A DNA stretch of 45,200 nt, taken from contig JAJRTR010000153.1 in the NCBI GenBank assembly GCA_024278215.1, forward strand, positions 1 through 45,200. Direction: 5' to 3'. The notes under the pieces are model-generated. The model was given only the letters and a program-made list of their open reading frames with translations. It was not told the origin of the DNA and made no database searches. This document shows, one piece after another, positions 35,158 through 44,600 of this stretch. A program made the translations under genes and the position numbers. This DNA is from a bacterium. Its GTDB lineage: Bacteria > UBP15 > UBA6099 > JAJRTR01. Each line of letters begins with the position of its first letter. The first letter of the stretch is position 1.

Positions 35158-37083
35158 TCAAATATCCTGGTAACGTATCTGGTGGTCGGGTCGTTCGGGG
35201 TCGAACGTGCGGGCGACATTGAGCAGAGAACTTTCAGTAAGCAAAATAGATACAGAATTTCCTTTTTCAAGTACTGTCTGTCCGTGAGGGATCGTTACGA
35301 GTCCATCCTTCTTCACAGTCAGTACAAGTGCATCGCCGGGCAGGGGAATGTCCTTGATGCGGCGTCCGACGACATCGGGATTAAGCACCTCGACTTCAAT
35401 CACTTCCGTGCCTTCCTGTTCGTGTGAGAGCAGGCTGTAGACAAGTGGTCTGTACATGAGATTTTCCAGCGCGATGACAGACGCAAGCGCTGTGTTCATA
35501 GGGACGATATCGTTTTCGATAAATAAGTTGATGTTAAGCGGATTGCCGACACGTGCCACGGTTCGCCTGACATGAAAGGTTTTTCGCGCGAGAACGCAGG
35601 CGTCGAAATTCACAGTATCATCGGAAGTCACAGCGACAAAGACACCGGTGTTTTCAGCTCCGGCCTGTCGCAATGTCTCCTTGCTCAACTTGTCATAGAG
35701 AATAGCTTTTAGCCCGAGCCTGCGGGTTTTCTTTACTGCTTCGGCATTGATATCAAGCAAGGCGACAGAGTGGTGGCGGTCGGCGAGCCGCTCGCCGAGC
35801 AGTCTGCCGACTTTGCCCGCACCGAGAATAATGATGCCGGTTTTTGTCTGCAAAGCGCTATTGCTTCTGAGTGCGAGGAAAAGCATGGGCGAGACCAGAC
35901 AGGTCACAATAGCGATCATAACGGAAACAGCTTCCAGCTCTTCCTGGAGCAGCCCCGCGCCGACTGCCACCTCGGCAAAAGCGATAATCAGGCTCAGGCG
36001 GCTGCTGAGAATAAAACCGCCTGCGGCGGCGTTGCGGGCTCCAAACCTGAACGACAGCAGCATGGACGGTACGAGTTTTACCGCGAAGGCTATAAGCAGC
36101 AACAGCAGAATCAGCCATACGAGCTCCGGCCTGTGCCATATTTCCGGCAGATCGAGTTTGACGCCGACCATGATGAAAAAAATCGGAATCAGGAATCCAT
36201 AGCCGACGGCGTCGAGTTTCATGTCCTCTGTGAGCCCCGTAGAATGGAACACCAGCCGGTATACCGCCCCTGCGAGGAATGCGCCGAGAACGATCTCGAC
36301 GCCGACTATGCTGCTCAGCATCGCGAAAAGAAGCATGAGCGCGAAAGCAGTGCGTATCCGCAACTGAGCCGACGTGTGCGTCAGTTCCGAATACAGTCTG
36401 CTGACACTCGATCCGGCCATGAATCGGGCGCCGGCTCGATATACGAAGAAGAAGACTGCGCAGAGCGCGGAGATCGCGAGCAACTCCGAGCCCCGCTGGC
36501 CGGGTGTGAGGAAAAGAATAAGAATTGTGGCAATGAGAATCGTTGCGAAATCGGCCAGCATCGCGTTGACAAGCAGCGATTGCCCGTAGGGGCTCTCCGT
36601 GTCGCGGCTTTCTTTCAGCGTAGGCACAACAACACCGACCGATGTTGTACTCAGCAACGCGGCGAGTATCATGGGCGATGTCGGCGCTGTGATGTAGCCC
36701 GCCCTCATTAAAAAAAGACTTGCCACATAGCTCATTGCGAAAGTCATGGCGAAAATCACTCCGCCGAGAACAAGCGGCGAGGACAGCTTGCTTTTCTGTT
36801 GTTTTGAAATAACACGCCGCGACAGGCCCAGTTGAGAAAAATTTATTTCCATCCCGCCGAGGAACATGAGATATGTGAATCCGAGTAGAGAAAGAAGGTT
36901 CAGAAACGGGTCGCCGGGGTCTATAAGGTTGAAACCTGTCCTGCCGACCACCAGCCCGCAAACGATTTCACCGACGACGACTGGTATCCTGGCGGGCCTG
37001 AACTTATGCAGCAGAATCGGGATGACAAGCGCCATCCCGCTGATAAGCAGCAACGAATACAATGTTCCACTCTGCGCTTCCAT
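35158..37083 (-). CDS. Kef-type monovalent cation/H+ antiporter with TrkA-N and TrkA-C domains
   Basis: This membrane antiporter is about 641 residues: ~12 helices (CPA2 family; EIVCGLVVGRTGFNLIDP and FLAGAVYRLVF mark the N-half), a TrkA-N domain with GAGKVGRLLGERLA and LLDINAEAVKK (NAD-type Rossmann fold), and a C-terminal TrkA-C domain (EVEVLNPDVVGRRIKDIPLP). K+ or Na+ exchange for H+ gated by a nucleotide is the family role. I choose the start at 37083 (MEAQSGTLYSLLL), with GAGGA upstream; a longer frame to 37191 has no site. It is convergent with the solute-binding gene. Confidence 0.93.
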   Translation of the reverse strand: MEAQSGTLYSLLLISGMALVIPILLHKFRPARIPVVVGEIVCGLVVGRTGFNLIDPGDPFLNLLSLLGFTYLMFLGGMEINFSQLGLSRRVISKQQKSKLSSPLVLGGVIFAMTFAMSYVASLFLMRAGYITAPTSPMILAALLSTTSVGVVVPTLKESRDTESPYGQSLLVNAMLADFATILIATILILFLTPGQRGSELLAISALCAVFFFVYRAGARFMAGSSVSRLYSELTHTSAQLRIRTAFALMLLFAMLSSIVGVEIVLGAFLAGAVYRLVFHSTGLTEDMKLDAVGYGFLIPIFFIMVGVKLDLPEIWHRPELVWLILLLLLIAFAVKLVPSMLLSFRFGARNAAAGGFILSSRLSLIIAFAEVAVGAGLLQEELEAVSVMIAIVTCLVSPMLFLALRSNSALQTKTGIIILGAGKVGRLLGERLADRHHSVALLDINAEAVKKTRRLGLKAILYDKLSKETLRQAGAENTGVFVAVTSDDTVNFDACVLARKTFHVRRTVARVGNPLNINLFIENDIVPMNTALASVIALENLMYRPLVYSLLSHEQEGTEVIEVEVLNPDVVGRRIKDIPLPGDALVLTVKKDGLVTIPHGQTVLEKGNSVSILLTESSLLNVARTFDPERPDHQIRYQDI

Positions 37084-37202
37084 ACTGTTCCTCGGGCAAT
37101 TGCCTCTTTTGTCGATTCCTAACCCGGCAAAGCCGGAACTAAAAAGGACGTATTTTCGTGCCCAAACAAATGCGGTTTGAGCACGGCACACTGGGTTTCA
37201 TC

Positions 37203-37280
37203 GTTCCCAGAGTCTACCCCGGGAACACCTGGAACTGGACGTTCCAGCTTCTTATCGTTCCGGGGCTCCGACCCGGAACG
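37203..37280. repeat. Cluster of three GTTCC/GGAAC palindromes
   Basis: GTTCCC/GGGAAC (37203-37226), TGGAAC/GTTCCA (37230-37246) and CGTTCCGGG/CCCGGAACG (37256-37280, perfect 9-bp stem with 7-base loop) follow one another. The words resemble the widespread GTTCCCAGGCTCC-type repeats of bacterial genomes. Confidence 0.75.
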
Positions 37281-37435
37281 CAACGACTGAACGCTCTGCG
37301 TTTACCAATCTCTTTTTTAGCATTTCATTACCATCCTGCGTAGCATTTCAGTCGTAAGATCCTGATTACACAACAGGGGCGGCAATCAGGCGCTTATCGC
37401 ATCTTCATATCAGGCACGTGTTATGTCGAATGTTA

Positions 37436-37464
37436 TTGGTCACGATGCGCTGTGAGTGTATAAT
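37436..37464 (+). promoter_or_regulatory. Sigma70-type promoter for the DHH gene
   Basis: TTGGTC, a 17-base spacer and a perfect TATAAT end 39 bases before the ATG. Confidence 0.6.
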
Positions 37465-37503
37465 ATGGATATCGAGAGAAACGGTCAATAACGGGAACTG
37501 AAA

Positions 37504-38583
37504 ATGCCGGAAGACAAAAACGCACAGGATACGGCAGGCAGAGACACGGAAGCGCTGCTTGCGAAAATGGGCGCTGCCATCAGGTCGAGGAAAGCGGCCA
37601 TCGTGATGCACAATAACCCCGACCCCGACAGCCTGGCGGCGGCATTCGGGATGCGGCTGCTGCTGAGGCGTCGATTCAATACGTCAGGTTCGATCTATTA
37701 CGGCGGCATGATCGGCAGGGCGGAAAACAGGTGCATGGTCGCACAGCTTCGCATTCCCGTCAATCAGGTGCAGAAGGATATAAGCGAACTGGACCTGAGA
37801 ACATACCGGACAATCATTATGGTGGACACACAGCCCGGCGCGGGCAACAATGTCGTGCCGTACAATATCATTCCCCAGATTGTAATAGACCACCACAGGC
37901 CCATAAGGAAACTTACGAAAAGGGCGGCGTTCGTGGATGTAAACGCCAGCATGGGCTCGAGTTCCACAATTGTCACCGGCTATCTCAGGGCCGCCGGTGT
38001 CAGGCTCCCGCGCGCTGAAGCAACAGCGCTGCTGTATGGGATCAAGACCGACACATACGACCTGGGGCGCGACGCAGGCAACGAAGATATCGCGCAATAT
38101 CAGTATCTGCTGGATAAAATGGACCGAAAGAAAATCCATCGTATAGAACACCCCTTGCACCCACGCAGTTACTACGGCCAGCTCTACAGGGCCTTGCAGC
38201 ATGTCGAACTTTACGAAGATGCCTGCGTCACGGTGCTCGAAGATATTGATTATCCCGAGATCACTGCCGAACTCGCAGACTGGTTTTACAACTTATGGGG
38301 TGTCCACTGGGTACTGGCCGTCGGGGTCGGCGATGATGGAAAAATATACTTGTCGCTGAGAATAAGGAACCGGAAACGCAAAGCGGGCAGCCTGATAAAA
38401 AAGATCGCGGGGCGTCACGGGATGGCGGGCGGACACGAGCAGATAGCCGGGGGCGTCGTCATTGCGGCGGACAAATCTCCTGAGACTGTCGGGGCGGAGA
38501 TAGCGCGGATAAAACTGAGATTCCTCAAAGTGATCGGAATCGACGACAGTGTGAAACCCGCGCCGTTGATCCCGTCGCCCTGA
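37504..38583 (+). CDS. DHH-family phosphoesterase (NrnA-like)
   Basis: This 359-residue protein belongs to the DHH/DHHA1 family, whose members degrade short RNA and pAp or linear cyclic-dinucleotide products. HNNPDPDSLAAAFG is the metal motif with its His and two Asp, IVIDHH is the DHH triad, and TALLYGIKTDTYDLG carries the next Asp. The DHHA1 domain has GRHGMAGGHEQIAGG. Metal-binding residues look intact. It could be NrnA-type nano-RNase/pAp phosphatase or a relative acting on cyclic-dinucleotide products. Confidence 0.92.
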   Translation: MPEDKNAQDTAGRDTEALLAKMGAAIRSRKAAIVMHNNPDPDSLAAAFGMRLLLRRRFNTSGSIYYGGMIGRAENRCMVAQLRIPVNQVQKDISELDLRTYRTIIMVDTQPGAGNNVVPYNIIPQIVIDHHRPIRKLTKRAAFVDVNASMGSSSTIVTGYLRAAGVRLPRAEATALLYGIKTDTYDLGRDAGNEDIAQYQYLLDKMDRKKIHRIEHPLHPRSYYGQLYRALQHVELYEDACVTVLEDIDYPEITAELADWFYNLWGVHWVLAVGVGDDGKIYLSLRIRNRKRKAGSLIKKIAGRHGMAGGHEQIAGGVVIAADKSPETVGAEIARIKLRFLKVIGIDDSVKPAPLIPSP

Positions 38584-38690
38584 CCATGTCCGCCTGCCTG
38601 TGGCATCCACTCATTCACCATTTGCCCGACAGCTCCCGACCGGCATTTGACGATGATACTTAAGATGTACGGCATTAATTCAAATAGTGA

Positions 38691-38719
38691 TTGAGCGCCC
38701 GGCGCTTATGTGGTATATT
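38691..38719 (+). promoter_or_regulatory. Sigma70-type promoter for pilT
   Basis: TTGAGC, a 17-base spacer and TATATT are seen. The predicted transcription start falls near 38726, four bases before a MITE fragment. Confidence 0.6.
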
Positions 38720-38729
38720 TTCAACTGAA

Positions 38730-38763
38730 GAGCCAATTGCAAAATTCCGATTCGGCTACGGTA
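38730..38763 (-). repeat. MITE end fragment in the pilT leader
   Basis: GAGCCAATTGCAAAATTC and the following 16 bases match the right end of the MITE family in reverse orientation with one mismatch. No other end is present, so this is a solo fragment in the 5' leader of pilT. Confidence 0.8.
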
Positions 38764-38833
38764 ATGAACACAATATCGCGCCGCAACCACGACCGGATCA
38801 ACAACAATAAATTCATGATATGAGAGATCGAAA

Positions 38834-39910
38834 ATGAATTCAGAAATCGCGGAACTTGATATTGACGAACTTTTACAGAAGACCGTGCAGAGAAAAGCGT
38901 CGGACCTGCATCTGACTGCCGGGTTGCCGCCCGTACTCAGAATCGACGGTCATCTCGTCCCGATGGACACAGACAGAATCATCCCGACTATCTCACAGCG
39001 CCTTGTCTACTCGATGCTGACCGACCAGCAAAAGCAGGCTTTCGAAGAGAATTTCGAACTCGACTTCTCCTACGGTGTCGCAGGCATAGGACGGTTCAGA
39101 GTAAACATTTTCCTGCAGCGAGGCTCCATCGGCGCCGTCATGAGGGTGATTCCGTCGAAAATCCCTACCCTCGACGAGCTTCGAATACCAAAAATCGTAA
39201 AAACACTCTGCACAAAACCAAGGGGGCTCATTCTCGTCACAGGTCCCACAGGGTCAGGTAAATCCACAACACTCGCCGCCTGCATCGACCTCATAAACAC
39301 TACACGCGACTGCCATATCATCACTATCGAGGACCCAATCGAATACCTGCATCGCCACAAAAAAAGCATGATAAACCAGCGTGAACTTGAACTGGACACA
39401 AAATCATTCAAAAAAGCGCTCAGGTCCGTGCTTCGCGAAGACCCCGACGTGATTCTCATCGGTGAAATGAGAGACCTCGAGACGATGGAAGCGGCTATTA
39501 CTATCGCGGAAACAGGGCACCTCGTTTTCGCCACACTGCACACGAATACGGCCGCCGGCTCGATTGACAGAATTGTCGATGTGTTTCCGCCTCACCAGCA
39601 GACTCAGATACGCACACAGCTTTCGATGAACCTCGAAGCCGTATTGTCGCAGCAACTTCTTACCCGTGTAGGCGGCGTGGGGCGCGTGCCGGCTGTCGAA
39701 ATACTTGTCGCAACCCCGGGTGTGAAAAACCTGATCCGTGAGAACAAAGCCTACCAGATAAACGGCGCTATCCAGACAGGCGGCAATGTCGGCATGCAGA
39801 CTATGGACCAGGCACTCAAAGACCTTTACACCAACGGCCTGATAACTTATCAGGATGCACTGTTAAGGTCGTTCAACCCCGACGACCTTAAAAAGTTGAT
39901 ACACGGATGA
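38834..39910 (+). CDS. pilT: Type IV pilus retraction ATPase PilT
   Basis: PilT is the hexameric ATPase that retracts type IV pili (twitching, DNA uptake, surface sensing). This 358-residue protein has Walker A GPTGSGKST, the Asp box IITIEDPIEYLH, Walker B DPDVILIGEMRDLETM, the His box HTNTAAGSIDRIVDVFP, and the C-terminal AIRNLIRE-like VKNLIRENKAYQ with QTMDQAL of true PilT. The gene is followed by pilC, with a MITE between them. No pilB, pilM-Q or pilin gene is in the window. Confidence 0.95.
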   Translation: MNSEIAELDIDELLQKTVQRKASDLHLTAGLPPVLRIDGHLVPMDTDRIIPTISQRLVYSMLTDQQKQAFEENFELDFSYGVAGIGRFRVNIFLQRGSIGAVMRVIPSKIPTLDELRIPKIVKTLCTKPRGLILVTGPTGSGKSTTLAACIDLINTTRDCHIITIEDPIEYLHRHKKSMINQRELELDTKSFKKALRSVLREDPDVILIGEMRDLETMEAAITIAETGHLVFATLHTNTAAGSIDRIVDVFPPHQQTQIRTQLSMNLEAVLSQQLLTRVGGVGRVPAVEILVATPGVKNLIRENKAYQINGAIQTGGNVGMQTMDQALKDLYTNGLITYQDALLRSFNPDDLKKLIHG

Positions 39911-39979
39911 TCAGCAAAGTTATGTGCGATGCTTGAAACTATACGCACCCGGGTATATAAGTAATTGTGTAACCTGATT

Positions 39980-40158
39980 GAGCCAATTGCAAAATTATGT
40001 TCGAAGCGAGGTCGAACTAAATTATTCAGAAGCAAGGCGGAGATGCAAAATCCCCGCAGGCGTACTCGTGGAGTACGTTGAGGAAGATTTTGCGCCGACA
40101 ACGCAGCTATGGACAATTGCAGCCGCCCGCAGCCGAATCAGAATTTTGCAATTGGCTC
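39980..40158 (+). repeat. MITE-like element, copy D
   Basis: This is a complete 179-bp copy flanked by GATT on both sides (39976-39979 and 40159-40162). It lies between pilT and pilC. Its hairpin stem has TC/GA where the other copies have TT/GA, so the stem pairing is kept. The frame of pilC is open through it, producing a false longer N-terminus. Confidence 0.93.
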
Positions 40159-40247
40159 GATTGTATAACGATAAAATCTTTGTGATAAACGCCGCATTTG
40201 CTGAATTGTATCAGCAGCGATGCTTCGGAAGGAAAACAGCGAATCAA

Positions 40248-41456
40248 ATGCCGACTTTTGCCTACAAAGCAAGAGACCCCAAAGGCCAGATCGTTTCCAG
40301 CACGATGGATGCTGAAAACGAACAGGTCGTACGTAACCGTCTCCGCGAAAAAAACTACATCGTAACTTCGATCGCCCTGAAATCGAAGTCCTTCGACATG
40401 TCGGAATTTATCTCGAAGTTCCAGAAGGTGAAGGGGAAAGACCTCTCGATTTTCGCCAGGCAGTTCGCGACAATGGTCGGCGCCGGTCTCTCACTGGTCA
40501 GGGCGCTGGACATACTCGAGAAACAGGTGGACGACAAAAAACTGATGGAAATCATCAGGGATGTCAGGATAAGAGTCGAAGGAGGCTCGGCGCTTGCCGA
40601 AGCTTTCGCAGCGCACCCAAACACATTTTCCGATCTTTTCATCAACCTGACTAAAGCGGGCGAAGTCGGTGGTGTGCTCGACGAAACCCTCAACAGGATC
40701 GCGGAATTTCTCGAAAAAGACCAGGCTCTAAAGGCCAGAGTAAAATCCGCGATGACATATCCTACTGTTATCCTTATTTTCGCCATTGTAATCGTCATTT
40801 TTCTTTTAACTTTTGTTCTTCCTACTTTTATAACGGTATTCGAAGGACTCAATGTCAAACTGCCTGCCATGACACTATTCCTCGTCAATATCAGCAAAGC
40901 AATGAGAAACTACTGGTATCTCTTTGTGTTCGGTGGCGGAATAGCCGTTTTCTCCCTGAAATATTATGTGGGAACACCTCGAGGCCGCTATCACAAGGAT
41001 ATGCTTGTTCTGAAAGTTCCGGTATTCGGTATGTTGAATAAAAAGGTTACGGTAGCAAGATTCAGCAGAACACTCGGCACACTTCTCAGCAGTGGAGTGC
41101 CTGTAATGCAGGCTCTCGAGGTTACCAGCAAGGCAGCAGGAAACAAAGTCGTGGAAGAAGCACTCGAAAATGTTCGCGAAAGCATCAGAGAAGGCGAAAG
41201 CATATCGGTGCCGATGGACGAATCCGGGCTTTTCCCACCGATGGTGACGCAAATGATAGCCGTTGGTGAAGAGACGGGAAATCTGGATGCGATGCTGGAC
41301 AAGATAGCGGAATTCTACGACATGGAAGTCGAGGCCACACTTGACGCGCTCACGTCACTGCTCGAGCCGCTGCTCATGGTAGCTATCGGCGGGATAGTAG
41401 GATTCATCGTGATGGCAATGTTCATGCCGCTGTTCCAGATTGTCAATGCCGTATAA
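40248..41456 (+). CDS. pilC: Type IV pilus assembly inner-membrane protein PilC
   Basis: PilC is the inner-membrane platform protein on which PilB and PilT act. The start at 40248 gives the canonical N-terminus MPTFAYKARDPKGQ and a 402-residue protein of normal length. Two type II/IV secretion F domains are present (FARQFATMVGAGLSLVRALD; FSRTLGTLLSSGVPVMQALE), with three membrane helices near 170-190, 220-240 and 375-395. The frame continues upstream to 39978 through a MITE; that extension is not PilC-like. A weak AAGGAA lies 14 bases upstream. Confidence 0.94.
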   Translation: MPTFAYKARDPKGQIVSSTMDAENEQVVRNRLREKNYIVTSIALKSKSFDMSEFISKFQKVKGKDLSIFARQFATMVGAGLSLVRALDILEKQVDDKKLMEIIRDVRIRVEGGSALAEAFAAHPNTFSDLFINLTKAGEVGGVLDETLNRIAEFLEKDQALKARVKSAMTYPTVILIFAIVIVIFLLTFVLPTFITVFEGLNVKLPAMTLFLVNISKAMRNYWYLFVFGGGIAVFSLKYYVGTPRGRYHKDMLVLKVPVFGMLNKKVTVARFSRTLGTLLSSGVPVMQALEVTSKAAGNKVVEEALENVRESIREGESISVPMDESGLFPPMVTQMIAVGEETGNLDAMLDKIAEFYDMEVEATLDALTSLLEPLLMVAIGGIVGFIVMAMFMPLFQIVNAV

Positions 41457-41636
41457 CACGATCTGAATTTTCTCAAACCTGTCGTTCCAGGCGCAAGTAC
41501 CGGAGATCTCAAAGTTTACTGTCCTCGCGTATGCAGGTAACCAGTAGCTTTATACATGATTCAGTGGATGCTGTTGTCAAACCCGATACAATCATCGAAA
41601 TCTTACAATTTTATAACAGGGTGGGGGGATATTGTC

Positions 41637-44600
41637 ATGACAGTGAAAAAGTCAAAAAAACTATTATACGGAATTTCACTTTTTTTGCTTTCGGGACTGG
41701 TGATGCTTCTCGCAGGCTGCGGCGGCGGTGGCGGCGGAGTCGCCGCTACAACTCCGGGCGAGGGCACTGTTGCGGGCTATATGAACGCGCTTGTGGCGAA
41801 GACAGCAGCACGGAGCGCGGACTCTGTACCGGCGGGTTACGCGCCCGTCGAAAACGCGACTGTCGTCTGCGCGGGGAAATCCGACACGACCGATGCCGAC
41901 GGATATTATGAGATAAAGGAAGTGCCGTCCGGAACGCAGACATGCACGGCGACTAAAGAAAATCTCACCGAGATAACTTTCAGCGTTGTTGTCGTCGCAA
42001 ATGAGACTGTTGTGGCAACGGCGCAGGATTCGACGGATACCGCTTTCGAGCCGGAGGTGACGGGTGCCCTGTCTGTGTCTTCGACTCCGACAGGCGCGTC
42101 GATCTCCATCGACGGCACGACTATCGAGGATACAACCGACGCGACTCTGCTGCTTGTACCCGGCACATATTCTGTGGTTTTGTCGTTGACCGGTTACGAA
42201 ACCTCGCAGGCGAAGAGCGTGACTATCACACAGAACGCGACGGCTACGGCTGCTTTCGGAGCGCTGAGCCCGATGATTACGCAGATTGTCGTTTCTCCCG
42301 ACAGCTACGCTTTTACAACCGTTTCGGCTACTCGACAACTGGCAGCAAGCTGCACCTATATCGACAGCACTTCAGGTGATTGTACAAGCGACGTGACGTG
42401 GACGTCGTCCGACGAGCAGGCCGCCACGGTCTCCGCTTCGGGGCTCGTGACATCCGTCGGCGCTGGTTCGGCGACAATAACCGCATCGAATTCGGACGGG
42501 TCCGCCTCCGACACAATTATAGTGAGTGTTACAGATACATTTACTTCGATTACAGTAACACCGTCGAGCATTGACGACCTTATCGAGGGAACGACTCAGA
42601 CGCTGTCGGCGAGTTGCGTGTGGTCGATATCGGGAAGCGCCTCATGCGCTTCATTGACATGGTCGTCCGACGATGGAAATGTTGTCACAGTAGACGCGCA
42701 GGGCGTTGTGAGCGGTGTCGGCGCGGGCTCGGCGACTGTGAAAGCAAGTAGCGACGGGGTCGAGAGCGACGCTGTAAGCGTCACAGTGATCGAGGACACA
42801 CTTCAGACTTTATCTGTTTCTCCCTCGACAATAGACAGCCTGTTGATTGGCGCGACTTCGAACCTCTCAATTGTATGTCTGTGGACATCGTCGGGGCTGG
42901 CGGAATGTCCGGCGCTGACATGGAGTTCGGGCGACGACGACATTGCCACAGTCAGCGCGTCGGGTGTCGTAACCGGAATCGCAGTCGGCAACACGAATGT
43001 CACGGCATCTGCGAACGGGATCGACAGCAACTCGGTTGCCGTCACTGTAGTGGATGTCGGCACACTCGAGAACATATCCGTCACTCCGGCGAGTATAACT
43101 AATCTCGGCATCAATGAAACATCGGCACTTTCCGCGGCCTGCACTTTCGTCGGGACGGGCTCGGGACAGTGTCCGACGCTGACATGGACTTCCGCCGACA
43201 TTTCTGTCGCCACCGTCGACCCCTCGGGTGTCGTCACGGGTGTGGCCGCCGGTGACACGACTGTGAAAGCCGCATCCGGAGATGTGGACAGCAATAATAT
43301 TTCAGTCAATGTCAACACGCCGCCCGCGGCGTCGATAACATCGCCCGCGGACGGAGCTTCCTATGCTCAAACTGTCGACATCTCATTCTCCGGCACGGGC
43401 ACAGACGCCGAAGATACTTCCGGTGCACTGACATACAACTGGACTTCGGACATCGACGGCGAAATCGCGCAGACATCCGATTTTACCAAATACGACCTGA
43501 GCGCAGGTACACATACCATCACTTTCTCCGTCACCGACACCGGCAATCTCGCGGCCTCCACATCCACGACACTGATTGTCACTCAGAACAACGCGCCGAC
43601 CGCCCAGATCGTGCTGCCCGCCGACAACAGCACTTATAACGCCACAACAGACATTCTGTTCACTGGGGCTGCGACAGACCCCGACACTGGAACGAACTAT
43701 CTGACATACGCGTGGGTTTCAAATATCGACGGAAGCCTCAGCAGCGACGCGATATTCCAGACAAGCGACCTCTCCATCGGCACACACACTATCACCTTCT
43801 CCGCGACGGACCGCGGCAGCCTCACGGATCAGAAATCCATCACTGTCGTTATAGAACAGAACACGGAGCCTGTCGCGGGGATCGCATCGCCCACGACGGG
43901 CAGCTCTTTCGGCGAAACAGCGAGTATCACTTTCATCGGCTCCGCCACCGACGCGGAAGACAACCAGAGTGAGCTGACATATAGCTGGACTTCGGACATC
44001 GACGGCGAAATCGCCACGGACCTGGTCGCTGTAGTGGACACGCTGTCGCAGGGCGATCACCTGATAACCTTTACGATTACCGACACAGGCAATCTCACCG
44101 ATTACGCAACAATTACAATCACTATCGGCGCAAACACAGCGCCGACGGCTGTTATCACTTCACCCGCCGAAGGAGCGTCATACAACCAGACACAGACTAT
44201 AACCTTTAACGGGCTGAACTCGACAGACGCAGAGGAAAACGCGCTCGAACTCGGCTACCTGTGGGTATCGAATGCCGATGGAGTAATCGGCACAACAGGT
44301 ACATTCACCCTGGACGACCTTTCTGTCGGAGACCACACTATACTGCTTACAGTTAAAGATTCCGGCAACCTGGCGGACAGCACTACAGTATCCATCAGCA
44401 TAGGCGCCAACACCGCTCCGGAAGTTACCATATCCAGCCCAACCGACGGCGCCTCCTACAACCAGACGGACAACATCACATTCCAGTGCACCGTCGTCGA
44501 CGCGGAAGAGACGATTATGACGACATACGCATGGTCATCGAGCATCGACGGTTCATTCGGAGGCAACTCGCCGCTTGTGCAGGTGAGCACTCTTTCCACC

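Larger units (their letters stand above)
37084..37503. other. Intergenic region with a hairpin cluster and a promoter
   Basis: No gene is convincing; a 61-codon frame from 37158 consists largely of the palindromes at 37203-37280. The rest is unremarkable until the promoter at 37436 for the DHH gene. Confidence 0.6.

Noticed and set aside
35770-36961. Long open frames on both strands within the antiporter gene (313 and 367 codons)
   Set aside because: The antiporter frame shows membrane helices and TrkA domains throughout; the other frames are rich in Arg/His/Glu runs typical of shadow frames.
39978-40247. N-terminal 90-residue extension of PilC
   Set aside because: It is encoded by a MITE with target duplications; PilC proteins start MPTFAYKA, which is at 40248.
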